From Sulfuriflexus sp032250955 (GTDB lineage Bacteria > Pseudomonadota > Gammaproteobacteria > AKS1), in NCBI RefSeq assembly GCF_032250955.1, contig NZ_JAVVES010000059.1, positions 1 to 15,105 of the forward strand: a stretch of 15,105 bases of DNA, in the 5' to 3' direction. Numbering within the stretch: position 1 is the stretch's first letter; each line of letters starts with the position of its first letter. Both the position numbers and the translations under genes were made by a program. The notes under the pieces are model-generated. The model did not search any database and was not told where the DNA came from. It was given only the letters and a program-made list of their open reading frames with translations. Shown in pieces: positions 6,662-13,914 of the stretch.

Positions 6662-6718
6662 CCCTAACGCTCGAACTGTGCGGCGGCTTCTTGCGTCCGC
6701 AGCAGTGAATGGTTCGGC
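6662..6718 (-). other. attC-like site of the DUF2254 cassette
   Basis: On the minus strand the site ends in 'GAGCGTTAGGG', a classic attC right end, with R' = GTTAGGG (6668-6662). The left core is degenerate (GCCGAAC, 6718-6712). Between them CTGCTGCGG pairs with CCGCACAG if one C in the left arm is bulged out. An unpaired base in one arm is the known strand-selecting feature of attC sites. Length is 57 bp and the site begins 35 nt after the end of the DUF2254 reading frame. Confidence 0.7.
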
Positions 6719-6753
6719 TAATTTGCCATCGGCGTGCTGGCTACGTACGTATT

Positions 6754-6960
6754 TCAGAGACTGGAATCTGGCGACTCGCTCAACAATTGTTTCGCTGATT
6801 GAAAGCGTTCTTCCACTTCCCGACGGTCCGCTTCTTCGGGCAGTCCCTTCCGAGCCCCTCGGGCAATCATTTCAGCGTGCCGTAACAGCGCAGCGCGATT
6901 CTCTGGCCGATGTACGGATCCTGCAACCTCGGCAATCGTCTCCAGCAGACGGATGGTCAC
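6754..6960 (-). pseudogene. C-terminal fragment of DUF2254 protein, in the shifted frame
   Basis: This 68-codon frame opens at a GTG (6960) overlapping the stop of the upstream frame as GTGA. Its product, with 'VTIRLLETIAEVAG' then 'ENRAALLRHAEMIARGARKG' and 'EEADRREVEERFQ', is what I expect at the C-terminus of DUF2254 proteins, directly continuing 'FNQIRQYGRRA' of the preceding frame. A single missing base around 6960-6965 (for example CTGGCTGTG reduced to CTGCTGTG) would explain the split. Alternatives are a sequencing error or a true fission with translational coupling through the GTGA overlap; the sequence alone does not decide. The attC-like site follows after 35 nt. Confidence 0.75.
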
Positions 6961-8099
6961 AGCAGTGCTCTGCGGCCATATTGCCGAATCTGGTTGAACG
7001 CCACGTCCGTGACATCCGGGAACGTAAAGACAGGCGTTATGACCCGAAGCTGATCCCGGGTGTCATGTCGATAAGGCGACGGCATGTCTCGTTGAGCCAG
7101 GCGGCACAGTGCCGACCCCAGGTGGTCCACACACGTCATCGCAGTGTACGGATCGTTCACCCCGAGGGAGAGGGCTCGTATCGCGATCTCGACAAGCTGG
7201 TTGACCGCGAACTCAATGTCCTGCCCGGAGGTACGCTGGTTACCCAGGGCGAACGCGGCATTCACGCGATCCATCAGCTGATCGGTTACCCTGTTTCCTG
7301 GCCACACCAGCGCCAGCGGGCGGGCGGCAACGACATAGTGGCCGGGTCGTCGTTCCAGTCGAATAACGACATCCTCTTGCATGGCCAACGCCATCAAGGC
7401 GTCACCATCGATAAACTGTAGATAGCCATCACAGGCAGAGCTAATCGGACGTGCCTCCCGGTCGAACGTGTCGAGGAAGTCAGCGTCGGGTGGCCCCGTC
7501 GGAATCCGAGGTGCTCCCCTTCCTATGGTTTCCAGAAACAGCCGTTCTATACCCTCAATCAACTCCTTTCCAACCCGCGCCACGATCTCGTTGGCCTGGA
7601 TAGAAACAGACACATGATGGATAAAGTAGATCAACACCCCCACACTCACCACCGCAAATAGCACACCGAGGGCGACAGAGAAGTGGGGGACGAAGAGGAT
7701 CTCCTCAGCGCGGCGGATGGTGCGCAGGACGAGCAAGCAGTACAGGAAGGTAGCGACGAACGTACCGAGTACCACCTGGGTCGGGGTGTCGATCATGAAG
7801 TTGCGGATCAGACCGGGTCCGAGCTGTGACGAGGCAAGCGACAGGGCAACCAGGGTCATCGAGAAGACCACCCCGGCGATAGTTATCATTGATCCGGCAA
7901 TGGCCCCCAGCAAGGAACTCGCCCCTTCCGCCCCACCGGTGAAACTCAAACCCCAGTTAAGCGTCAACCAGTCCGTCACCTGCGTATCCAGGGCGACGGT
8001 CACGAAAGCCAACACCATCGCCCCGCCAGCCATGACTGCCGGGAGAAACCAGAAACTGGAGCGAATACGGTCCCATGCTTTGAATATCTGCACTCTCAT
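6957..8099 (-). CDS. DUF2254 family membrane protein, N-terminal 380 residues (frameshifted)
   Basis: Residues 1-380 of a DUF2254 protein, a family of predicted inner-membrane proteins normally about 420-450 aa. Four membrane helices are visible at roughly 17-38, 62-90, 107-128 and 140-163, followed by a soluble domain with the family motifs 'ALSLGVNDPYTA' (about 309-320), 'CVDHLGSALCRLA' and 'FNQIRQYGRR'. The frame then stops, and the remaining C-terminus lies in the next frame (6754-6960). The ATG at 8099 falls on the right core of the preceding attC-like site (GTTATGA), so the gene starts at the very edge of its cassette and has no good Shine-Dalgarno of its own. At about 1.4 kb it is a large cassette gene. 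The function of DUF2254 is not established; a channel or transport role is only a guess from topology. Confidence 0.88.
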   Translation of the reverse strand: MRVQIFKAWDRIRSSFWFLPAVMAGGAMVLAFVTVALDTQVTDWLTLNWGLSFTGGAEGASSLLGAIAGSMITIAGVVFSMTLVALSLASSQLGPGLIRNFMIDTPTQVVLGTFVATFLYCLLVLRTIRRAEEILFVPHFSVALGVLFAVVSVGVLIYFIHHVSVSIQANEIVARVGKELIEGIERLFLETIGRGAPRIPTGPPDADFLDTFDREARPISSACDGYLQFIDGDALMALAMQEDVVIRLERRPGHYVVAARPLALVWPGNRVTDQLMDRVNAAFALGNQRTSGQDIEFAVNQLVEIAIRALSLGVNDPYTAMTCVDHLGSALCRLAQRDMPSPYRHDTRDQLRVITPVFTFPDVTDVAFNQIRQYGRRALL

Positions 8100-8203
8100 A
8101 ACGACGCCATCTCGTTCATTCGCATGTCCTGCTGGGCCGAGCGCTTGGGCTCAGGTGCGCATGAAGCAACGCGGAATGCGTAAACTTGACCCAGTTGTTA
8201 GCC
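8096..8203 (-). other. Long attC-like site of cassette B
   Basis: On the minus strand the site runs from GGCTAAC (8203-8197) to GTTATGA (8102-8096), 108 bp. Its two halves form an imperfect palindrome: the arm after TAAC (with TCaaGTTtA and CGCAT) matches the reverse complement of the other arm (TCtcGTTcAT and CGCAT) with a few mismatches and one-base offsets. Length is within the range known for attC sites, but the cores are imperfect and it starts 99 nt after the cassette gene's stop, so it is less certain than the other two. Confidence 0.6.
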
Positions 8204-8302
8204 GTCATTTATTTGTTCCTGGTCTCCATACGTACGCTATCACCAATAAATTACGCCATTGCAATATTCGAGCAGCAACCGTGATAATGTTTTGTATGGC
8301 AG

Positions 8303-8761
8303 CTACTTGTCATCATCACGAGTCAACTTCTGATATACACCAAGACCGACCACTACCAAAATAGCCGCAATTAACAAGAAAGTGGGGTAGATCAGCATAG
8401 TCATATCTTTTGTCCCGGCGTCAAAAATGAACACCAGGGCTTCCAGGCTTACGGCAATGGCAATGATGGCGAGAAACTTTAATAAAGTCCCCCTCTGTTT
8501 TGCGGGCGACTTCGTGACACTGCTGCTGAAAACTTCTTCCTCCAACAAGAATTTGGAGACATCAAAGACAGCCATTCCAATCACGATCAAGCCGATGGCA
8601 TTAAGAAGGGCTGTGACAAACAAGGTTTTTTCGTGTACCGAGACCCATATATCCCATAAGGCAACGCCCATCATTGTGAGACTGATAACACCCAGGCTTA
8701 AGCTGATGAGTCCATAAACAGCACGCCCTATCCAATCAGAAATATTTTTCGTCTTATTCAC
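8303..8761 (-). CDS. Cassette B: four-helix membrane protein of unknown function
   Basis: The likely start is the GTG at 8761, preceded by GGAG with a 5-nt spacer; the frame is open to a TTG at 8815 that lacks a ribosome binding site and would fall at the attC boundary. From 8761 the product is 152 residues with four hydrophobic helices: 'VYGLISLSLGVISLTMMGVA', 'LFVTALLNAIGLIVIGMAVF', 'LLKFLAIIAIAVSLEALVFI' and 'IYPTFLLIAAILVVVGLGVY'. A charged loop with 'LLEEEVFSSS' and 'KSPAKQRG' lies between helices 2 and 3, and the C-terminus is 'KLTRDDDK'. I recognise the general look of an uncharacterised bacterial membrane protein family but no function. It lies between two attC-like sites in the same orientation, and is AT-richer than ilvD and ttcA, consistent with an acquired cassette. 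Confidence 0.8.
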   Translation of the reverse strand: MNKTKNISDWIGRAVYGLISLSLGVISLTMMGVALWDIWVSVHEKTLFVTALLNAIGLIVIGMAVFDVSKFLLEEEVFSSSVTKSPAKQRGTLLKFLAIIAIAVSLEALVFIFDAGTKDMTMLIYPTFLLIAAILVVVGLGVYQKLTRDDDK

Positions 8762-8802
8762 CTTTACTCCGATTCGCCAATTGATTTGTTGGCATATATT
8801 GC

Positions 8803-8858
8803 TGTTAACGTCCAAGCACAGCCGCGCGTAGCGCGTCGGCTGGAGCTTTTTGTTAGGG
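8803..8858 (-). other. attC site of cassette A
   Basis: On the minus strand CCCTAAC (8858-8852) is followed by AAAAAGCTCCAGCCGACGCG, a short loop, CGCGCGGCTG, then 'TGCTTGGACGTTA' with right core GTTAACA (8809-8803). CAGCCG-A-CGCG pairs with CGCGCGGCTG if the single A is bulged, the extrahelical base expected of attC. The left core CCCTAAC is the exact complement of the GTTAGGG at the attI-side junction (9178-9172), as required for the two ends of one cassette. Length is 56 bp. Confidence 0.85.
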
Positions 8859-8911
8859 GGCCCGCTATCACAAACTGTCCTTCGAAATGAGCATGCGCGA
8901 ACGCAACATGA

Positions 8912-9160
8912 TTAATAAAGGACAACCCACAATGAATGACGGCATATACGGCCCATCTTGAATCTGGAAGATCTGTCAGGATAAATCAGCAAGCCGATAT
9001 GCCAGAGGAAAACTATTACTGCAGCCAACAAGACTGGGTAGACCGTCCGATTATCACCGTACTCCGAGAAAGGGGATGCCGCATATGTCCAAACGACTAC
9101 CAACATGCTTACTACGATAGGCGCAGCCAATTTTGGCGTTGTTAGTTTACCCAGCGGCAT
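8912..9160 (-). CDS. Cassette A: small membrane protein (82 aa)
   Basis: The ATG at 9160 lies 12 nt inside the attI/cassette junction (GTTAGGG at 9178-9172) and has purine-rich sequence (AGGGAACAGAAAGAG) directly upstream. The frame stays open to 9244, but that extension would cross the recombination junction and lie in the attI-like region, so the shorter start is preferred. The product has two clear membrane segments, 'LAAPIVVSMLVVVWTYAA' (about 11-28) and 'VYPVLLAAVIVFLWHIGLLI' (about 40-59), an arginine-rich turn (PDRSSRFKMGR), and a short hydrophobic end (SLWVVLY) that may be a truncated third helix. No family is recognised. The attC site begins about 53 nt after the stop. Being first in the array, it would be the cassette closest to any integron promoter. 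Confidence 0.65.
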   Translation of the reverse strand: MPLGKLTTPKLAAPIVVSMLVVVWTYAASPFSEYGDNRTVYPVLLAAVIVFLWHIGLLIYPDRSSRFKMGRICRHSLWVVLY

Positions 9161-9221
9161 CTCTTTCTGTTCCCTAACTATATATGCCGGGCATAAAAGC
9201 CATATAACACGCCAAAATTGG
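9127..9221. repeat. Inverted repeat spanning the start of cassette A
   Basis: CCAATTTTGGCGTTGTTA (9127-9144) and TAACACGCCAAAATTGG (9205-9221) are inverted copies that match over 17 bp with one extra T in the left arm. They enclose about 60 bp containing the attI/cassette junction, the ribosome binding site and the start codon of the cassette A gene. In its mRNA the arms could pair and bring the start region into a large loop; alternatively they are relics of recombination sites. The TAAC/GTTA inner ends resemble attC/attI cores. Confidence 0.6.
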
Positions 9222-9300
9222 GCGTGAAACGCCATTGCAGCCACAATATTATTTTTGAATTCATAGGGTTATTAACTAATGCTCCGTATTAGTTGAGGTG
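9172..9300. other. Candidate attI region and intI promoter region
   Basis: The interval between the intI remnant and the first cassette should hold attI. The crossover core on the minus strand is GTTAGGG (9178-9172). Upstream, AACTAAT (9274-9280) and ATTAGTT (9288-9294) form a 7-bp inverted repeat around a 7-bp spacer, and TTGAGG (9293-9298) with TATGAA (9315-9320) at 16 bp spacing could be a weak intI promoter. I find no CTGT-N8-ACAG LexA box. The outer limits of attI cannot be fixed by eye because attI sequences are lineage-specific. Confidence 0.45.
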
Positions 9301-9402
9301 TGTTATGTCTCATTTATGAAGAAAATGAGTTTATTTTTCATAACGTTATATCCTTTACCTGAATCTACCCCTATTCATCCATCAACGTCAAGGAGGACTA
9401 AA

Positions 9403-9641
9403 ATGGATTCTTCTACTATGCCCGGCCAAGGTCCACGTTTGCTTGATTCCGTACGCGAGGTTATGCGTGTACATCATTACAGCATCAGCACAGAGCGCTC
9501 ATACATTCAATGGATTAGACGCTTAATATATTTTCATAATAAACGTCACCTGGAAGATATGCGGCCGATGAGGTCAGAGCCTGTTTAACCCACCTTGCAC
9601 TCAATCGTGATGTTTCTGCATCGACGCAAAACCAGGCATAG
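9403..9641 (+). pseudogene. intI: Integron integrase, frameshifted 5' remnant
   Basis: The ATG at 9403 has an excellent ribosome binding site (AGGAGG, 6 nt upstream). The first 55 residues, including 'LLDSVREVMRVHHYSIST', 'ERSYIQWIRRLIYFHNKRH' and 'LEDMRP', are the N-terminal SAM-like DNA-binding domain of IntI tyrosine recombinases. After CGGCCG (9562-9567) the original frame runs into a stop at 9586-9588, but shifting frame at 9567 continues the family sequence: 'DEVRACLTHLALNRDVSAST' then 'QNQA' to a TAG at 9639-9641. One lost base (for example CCGGATGAG to CCGATGAG) explains this. Everything beyond about residue 78 of a normal 320-340 is missing: the catalytic R-H-R-Y residues and the IntI-specific insertion are gone. 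The remnant is divergent from the cassette genes, as in true integrons, and its end abuts the 3' end of the next gene. Confidence 0.88.
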
Positions 9642-9646
9642 AAAAT

Positions 9647-9940
9647 TTAAAACAACTTGCAAACCGGCCCACCCTTGCTGGCCAGCACGCTGCTGATGTG
9701 CGGGTGGTTCTGGAGTTGGGTGAGGATGTCTTCGTAAAGCTTGTCTGGTGTGTTGCTGGCGAAGATCAGGTCAACGGAACCATCGTCGTTGGCCTTATAA
9801 CTGGCGTATTCTTCACTGCCGTCGTACTCAAACAGGATGTTGGCGACGGCGGCATCGGCCTGTGTTGCTTCATCGGCGTGGCTGAGTGAGCATATGCCCA
9901 GAAAACACGCTAGCAAGGTGGTTACAAGTAATCGTTTCAT
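9647..9940 (-). CDS. Small exported protein of unknown function (97 aa)
   Basis: The 97-residue product starts with a standard signal peptide (MKRLLVTTLLACFLGICSLS, cleavage expected after 'SHA', residue 22). The mature part is acidic, contains 'EYDGSEEYASYKANDDGSVD' and 'LYEDILTQLQNHPHISSVLA', and ends 'GGPVCKLF' with one cysteine. Its alternating strand-helix-strand pattern suggests a small periplasmic alpha/beta domain, but I do not recognise a family. It lies between the ilvD terminator and the intI remnant; its stop is 5 bp from the last recognisable integrase codon, so the deletion that removed the rest of intI ended here. It is not clear whether it belonged to the ancestral ilvD neighbourhood or was exposed by that deletion. 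Ribosome binding site upstream of the ATG is weak. Confidence 0.7.
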   Translation of the reverse strand: MKRLLVTTLLACFLGICSLSHADEATQADAAVANILFEYDGSEEYASYKANDDGSVDLIFASNTPDKLYEDILTQLQNHPHISSVLASKGGPVCKLF

Positions 9941-10029
9941 ATGACGGTTACACTGAAGTTCTTTTTGTTATCTGTCAGAGTTTATTATCTATCGCCTTTC
10001 GGATGGTTTCAAATTCCTTGCCCTCATCC

Positions 10030-10073
10030 CACAGCATAAAAAGGCCACCTCGCGGTGGCCTCTTTATGCTGTG
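10030..10073. terminator. Large symmetric bidirectional terminator downstream of ilvD
   Basis: A 44-nt near-perfect palindrome: outer arms CACAGCATAAA (10030-10040) and TTTATGCTGTG (10063-10073), inner arms AGGCCACC (10042-10049) and GGTGGCCT (10054-10061), 4-nt loop, one A/C mismatch. On the minus strand, the direction of ilvD, the GC stem is followed by TTTTTATG, a typical intrinsic terminator 23 nt after the ilvD stop. Confidence 0.9.
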
Positions 10074-10095
10074 ACATTAACGCATAATTTTTACA

Positions 10096-11775
<1,680 letters not shown>

Positions 11776-12019
11776 GACTCACTCCGGTCGCGAATGGCGC
11801 CCTGGTTTTCTGTAAATTCCTGTCTATCCAATCCCGCCCGGCGGGCGAGGCTTTGCATTACGTGCCTTCTCAGGCAAACTGGACGGCGAACACCCGCCAG
11901 CAAGCGGCAAAGGATAGCAGAAATGCTCACAAAACGCTGCGTTATGCCGTGTTTTGCCCCAGGGGCGGGAGAGAATATTAATAACTATTCATAATAAATA
12001 GCATGATGAGGATTACACC

Positions 12020-12226
12020 ATGAGTATTGATCGTATCGTTATGATTTTTGCCGGTATCGTTATCCTGGCCAGTGTTGCCCTGACCCATTACCACAACCCG
12101 AACTGGATGTGGCTGACCGTGTTTGTGGGTGCCAACCTGTTCCAGGCCGGCATCACCCGCTTCTGCCCGCTGGCCATCATCCTGAAGAAGGCCTTTGGCA
12201 CCAAGCCCGGTCAGGCCTTCAATTAA
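12020..12226 (+). CDS. DUF2892 (YgaP-like transmembrane) protein
   Basis: A 68-residue protein of the DUF2892 type: 'DRIVMIFAGIVILASVALTH' as first membrane helix, then 'NWMWLTVFVGANLFQAGIT' as second, and the family's 'RFCPLAIILKKAFG' near the end with one cysteine. This is the same short two-helix hairpin found at the C-terminus of the rhodanese YgaP and as stand-alone proteins; stand-alone forms are often near sulfur- or redox-related genes, but function is unproven. It has a good ribosome binding site (AGGA, 7 nt upstream of the ATG). It is the first gene of a plus-strand pair with the DUF389 protein, the two being separated by 57 bp that hold a strong hairpin. It is divergent from ilvD. 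Confidence 0.92.
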   Translation: MSIDRIVMIFAGIVILASVALTHYHNPNWMWLTVFVGANLFQAGITRFCPLAIILKKAFGTKPGQAFN

Positions 12227-12234
12227 GCCAGTCT

Positions 12235-12274
12235 CCCGGTATGCGGTGGCCGCAAGGGCCACTGCAACACCGGG
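12235..12274 (+). other. Strong intercistronic hairpin
   Basis: CCCGGT (12235-12240) pairs with ACCGGG (12269-12274), and GTGGCC (12246-12251) with GGCCAC (12257-12262), with small internal loops and a 5-nt loop. There is no T tract after it, so it is not a standard terminator. It may stabilise the upstream DUF2892 message or set the ratio of the two products; it lies 9 nt before the DUF389 start codon. Confidence 0.7.
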
Positions 12275-12283
12275 GCATTTACC

Positions 12284-13270
12284 ATGAAAATTATTGAAGT
12301 TATCGCCGATAGTGGCCACCTCGACACCATTAGCGGCATCGCCGAACAACATGGGGCCGAGGATCACTGGATCGGGGCGATAGCTGAAGATGGCCGCAGC
12401 GCGGTGCGCATACTGGTGACCCCTGAATCACGCCAGGCCATCCTCGATGCCCTGCAGAGCGTACTCAGCAGCAGTGAGTCGGCGCGCATTGTGATCCAGC
12501 CCGTCGATGCCAGTCTGCCGCGCCCGGAGATCGATGAAGAGAGCAGCAGCCGCCGCCGTACGGCCCTGAGCCGTGAAGAACTGTATAACAGCGTCGAGAG
12601 AGACAGCCAGCTGGATGGCCGCTTTTTGTTTCTGGTTTTCCTCTCCACCATCGTGGTCGCGATTGGCCTGCTCGAAGACAACGTCGCCGTGGTCATTGGC
12701 GCCATGGTGATCGCGCCGTTTCTCGGCCCGAACATTGCCCTCGCCCTGGGCAGCTCGCTGGGAGATAACAATCTCATCTGGCAGGCCCTGAAGACCAACC
12801 TTGCCGGCCTGTCGCTGGCCATTGTGCTGTCGATCGGCCTCGGGCACTGGTGGCCATATGCCATCGAGAGCAAGGAAATGCTCGCCCGCACCAATGTCGG
12901 GCTGGATTCCGTCACCCTGGCGCTGGCCTCGGGGGCCGCCGCCGTCCTTTCCCTGACCACGGGGCTGGCCAGTGTACTCGTGGGCGTCATGGTGGCCGTG
13001 GCCCTGTTGCCACCGGCCGCGGCCATGGGCTTTATGCTAGGTGCAGGTGAGTACACACTTGCAGGCTCAGCCGCGCTGTTGCTGGCGGTCAATATCGTCT
13101 GCGTGAACCTTTCCGCGAAACTGGGTTTTTTGTTCCTCGGCATCAAGCCACGGACCTGGCTGGAACAAAAGCGTGCCCGCCAGTCCATGAGCAGTTATAT
13201 CCTCTTCTGGTTCCTCTCTTTGTGTGTCCTTATCACCTTGATCTACCTGCGCCAGCAAATTGCGCCCTGA
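12284..13270 (+). CDS. DUF389 / TIGR00341 family membrane protein
   Basis: The 328-residue product has a soluble N-terminal domain of about 110 residues (beginning 'MKIIEVIADSGHLDTI') and then the DUF389 membrane region. Predicted helices lie at roughly 113-129 ('FLFLVFLSTIVVAIGLL'), 134-157 ('VVIGAMVIAPFLGPNIALAL', the best-conserved family motif), 171-190, 208-252 (two helices, with 'VAVALLPPAAAMGFMLG' as the second signature), 259-288 and 306-324. DUF389 proteins are inner-membrane proteins of unknown function, sometimes described as putative hydrophobic transporters. The ATG at 12284 has only a weak GGGG-type ribosome binding site and follows a strong hairpin, so translation may depend on its structure. 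It is probably co-transcribed with the DUF2892 gene. Confidence 0.93.
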   Translation: MKIIEVIADSGHLDTISGIAEQHGAEDHWIGAIAEDGRSAVRILVTPESRQAILDALQSVLSSSESARIVIQPVDASLPRPEIDEESSSRRRTALSREELYNSVERDSQLDGRFLFLVFLSTIVVAIGLLEDNVAVVIGAMVIAPFLGPNIALALGSSLGDNNLIWQALKTNLAGLSLAIVLSIGLGHWWPYAIESKEMLARTNVGLDSVTLALASGAAAVLSLTTGLASVLVGVMVAVALLPPAAAMGFMLGAGEYTLAGSAALLLAVNIVCVNLSAKLGFLFLGIKPRTWLEQKRARQSMSSYILFWFLSLCVLITLIYLRQQIAP

Positions 13271-13307
13271 CAGGCAATTATCCCCTCAAACTGTCGCATT
13301 ATAATAA

Positions 13308-13351
13308 CCCAGCAATATGCTGGGCTATAAACCTTATTAACGTCCGGACGT
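13308..13351. other. Hairpin and 12-bp palindrome between DUF389 and receiver genes
   Basis: CCCAGC (13308-13313) and GCTGGG (13319-13324) form a 6-bp stem with a 5-nt loop, 38 nt after the DUF389 stop, followed by CTATAAA rather than T's, so termination is doubtful. ACGTCCGGACGT (13340-13351) is a perfect palindrome that could be an operator for the following gene. Both are low-confidence readings. Confidence 0.35.
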
Positions 13352-13417
13352 CATGCTTAATCATGCGGATGACCGCAGAAACAAGAGTAAGGTCAGGGCA
13401 TGACCGGGAGTTAAGAG

Positions 13418-13825
13418 TTGAAATCGTGTTCCGGCGGCAGTGCAGCGCCCGCAAAAATCCTGCTGCATATCGAGAGCCAGCCGGTCATTTCCCGCCTGCT
13501 GCGCAGGATCCTCAAGAAACGTCAGGATATCGCCCTCTTAAGGACTCGCTTTGACGAGCAGGCCCTGGTCTTTATTCGCCGCGTGCACCCGGAATACATT
13601 GTCGCCAACCTCGATGACCTCGGTAACAGCCCCGGGGAGATCTGCGAGGCACTGGCGATGCTGAACGAGATACATGCAGGCAAACTGCTTGTGAGCGGTT
13701 ATGACACTTCACTCATTCAGCAACGCTGTGGCGAAATGCGCAACGTAGTCGTGATGGATTTCCCCTTCACCACCCGGATTTTGGCTCTCCTGGGCGATGG
13801 TGGCGAACCCGGGCCCGCCGGCTGA
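13418..13825 (+). CDS. Degenerate CheY-like receiver-domain protein
   Basis: The TTG at 13418 has GGGAG 7 nt upstream and starts a 135-residue product. From residue 13 it follows the response-regulator receiver pattern: strand 1 'KILLHIES' and helix 'PVISRLLRRILKKR', then 'PEYIVANLDDLGNSPGEI' at the place of the phospho-acceptor loop, 'GKLLVSGY' at the Thr/Ser strand, and 'VVVMDFPFTTRILALL' at the final Lys-Pro-Phe position. The acidic pair of strand 1 is reduced to one Glu, and the conserved Lys of the K-P-F motif is replaced (D-F-P-F). It therefore looks like a pseudo-receiver that may not be phosphorylated normally, though an Asp pair (DD) remains near the acceptor site. There is no output domain and no neighbouring kinase. 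Assignment is from pattern only. Confidence 0.65.
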   Translation: MKSCSGGSAAPAKILLHIESQPVISRLLRRILKKRQDIALLRTRFDEQALVFIRRVHPEYIVANLDDLGNSPGEICEALAMLNEIHAGKLLVSGYDTSLIQQRCGEMRNVVVMDFPFTTRILALLGDGGEPGPAG

Positions 13826-13914
13826 AGCGCTGCCTCACTGACATCACCCCCTTGTTCAGGTACCATCCTCCCGACTTTTATCCTTGATGAAGCTTCCGTT
13901 CGGGTATTTTGCAC

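Larger units (their letters stand above)
6662..9641. mobile_element. Fossil chromosomal integron (intI remnant, attI-like region, three cassettes)
   Basis: The order, reading leftward on the minus strand, is intI remnant (plus strand, 9403-9641), attI-like region with crossover core at 9172-9178, cassette A (82-aa gene, attC at 8858-8803), cassette B (152-aa gene, attC at 8203-8096) and cassette C (DUF2254 gene, attC at 6718-6662). This is the canonical integron layout: the integrase is divergent from the cassettes, cassette genes share one direction away from intI, and each ends in an imperfect palindrome bounded by TAAC/GTTA cores. The integrase lacks three quarters of its length, so the array cannot be acting on its own. 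ilvD lies nearby (10096-11775), as at the Xanthomonas integron locus. Confidence 0.75.

Noticed and set aside
6678..7421. 247-codon plus-strand frame opposite the DUF2254 gene and its attC site
   Set aside because: Arg/Ser/Pro-rich without domain features; the opposite strand carries the recognised family.
9244..9403. LexA (SOS) box controlling intI
   Set aside because: No CTGT-N8-ACAG match was found; the AACTAAT/ATTAGTT inverted repeat does not fit that operator.
11794..11994. 66-codon plus-strand frame between ilvD and DUF2892
   Set aside because: No ribosome binding site, odd composition; the region is better read as a divergent promoter region, with no clear promoter found by eye.
13308..13324. 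Intrinsic terminator after the DUF389 gene
   Set aside because: The stem is only 6 bp and is followed by CTATAAAC, not a T run, so I list it only as a hairpin.
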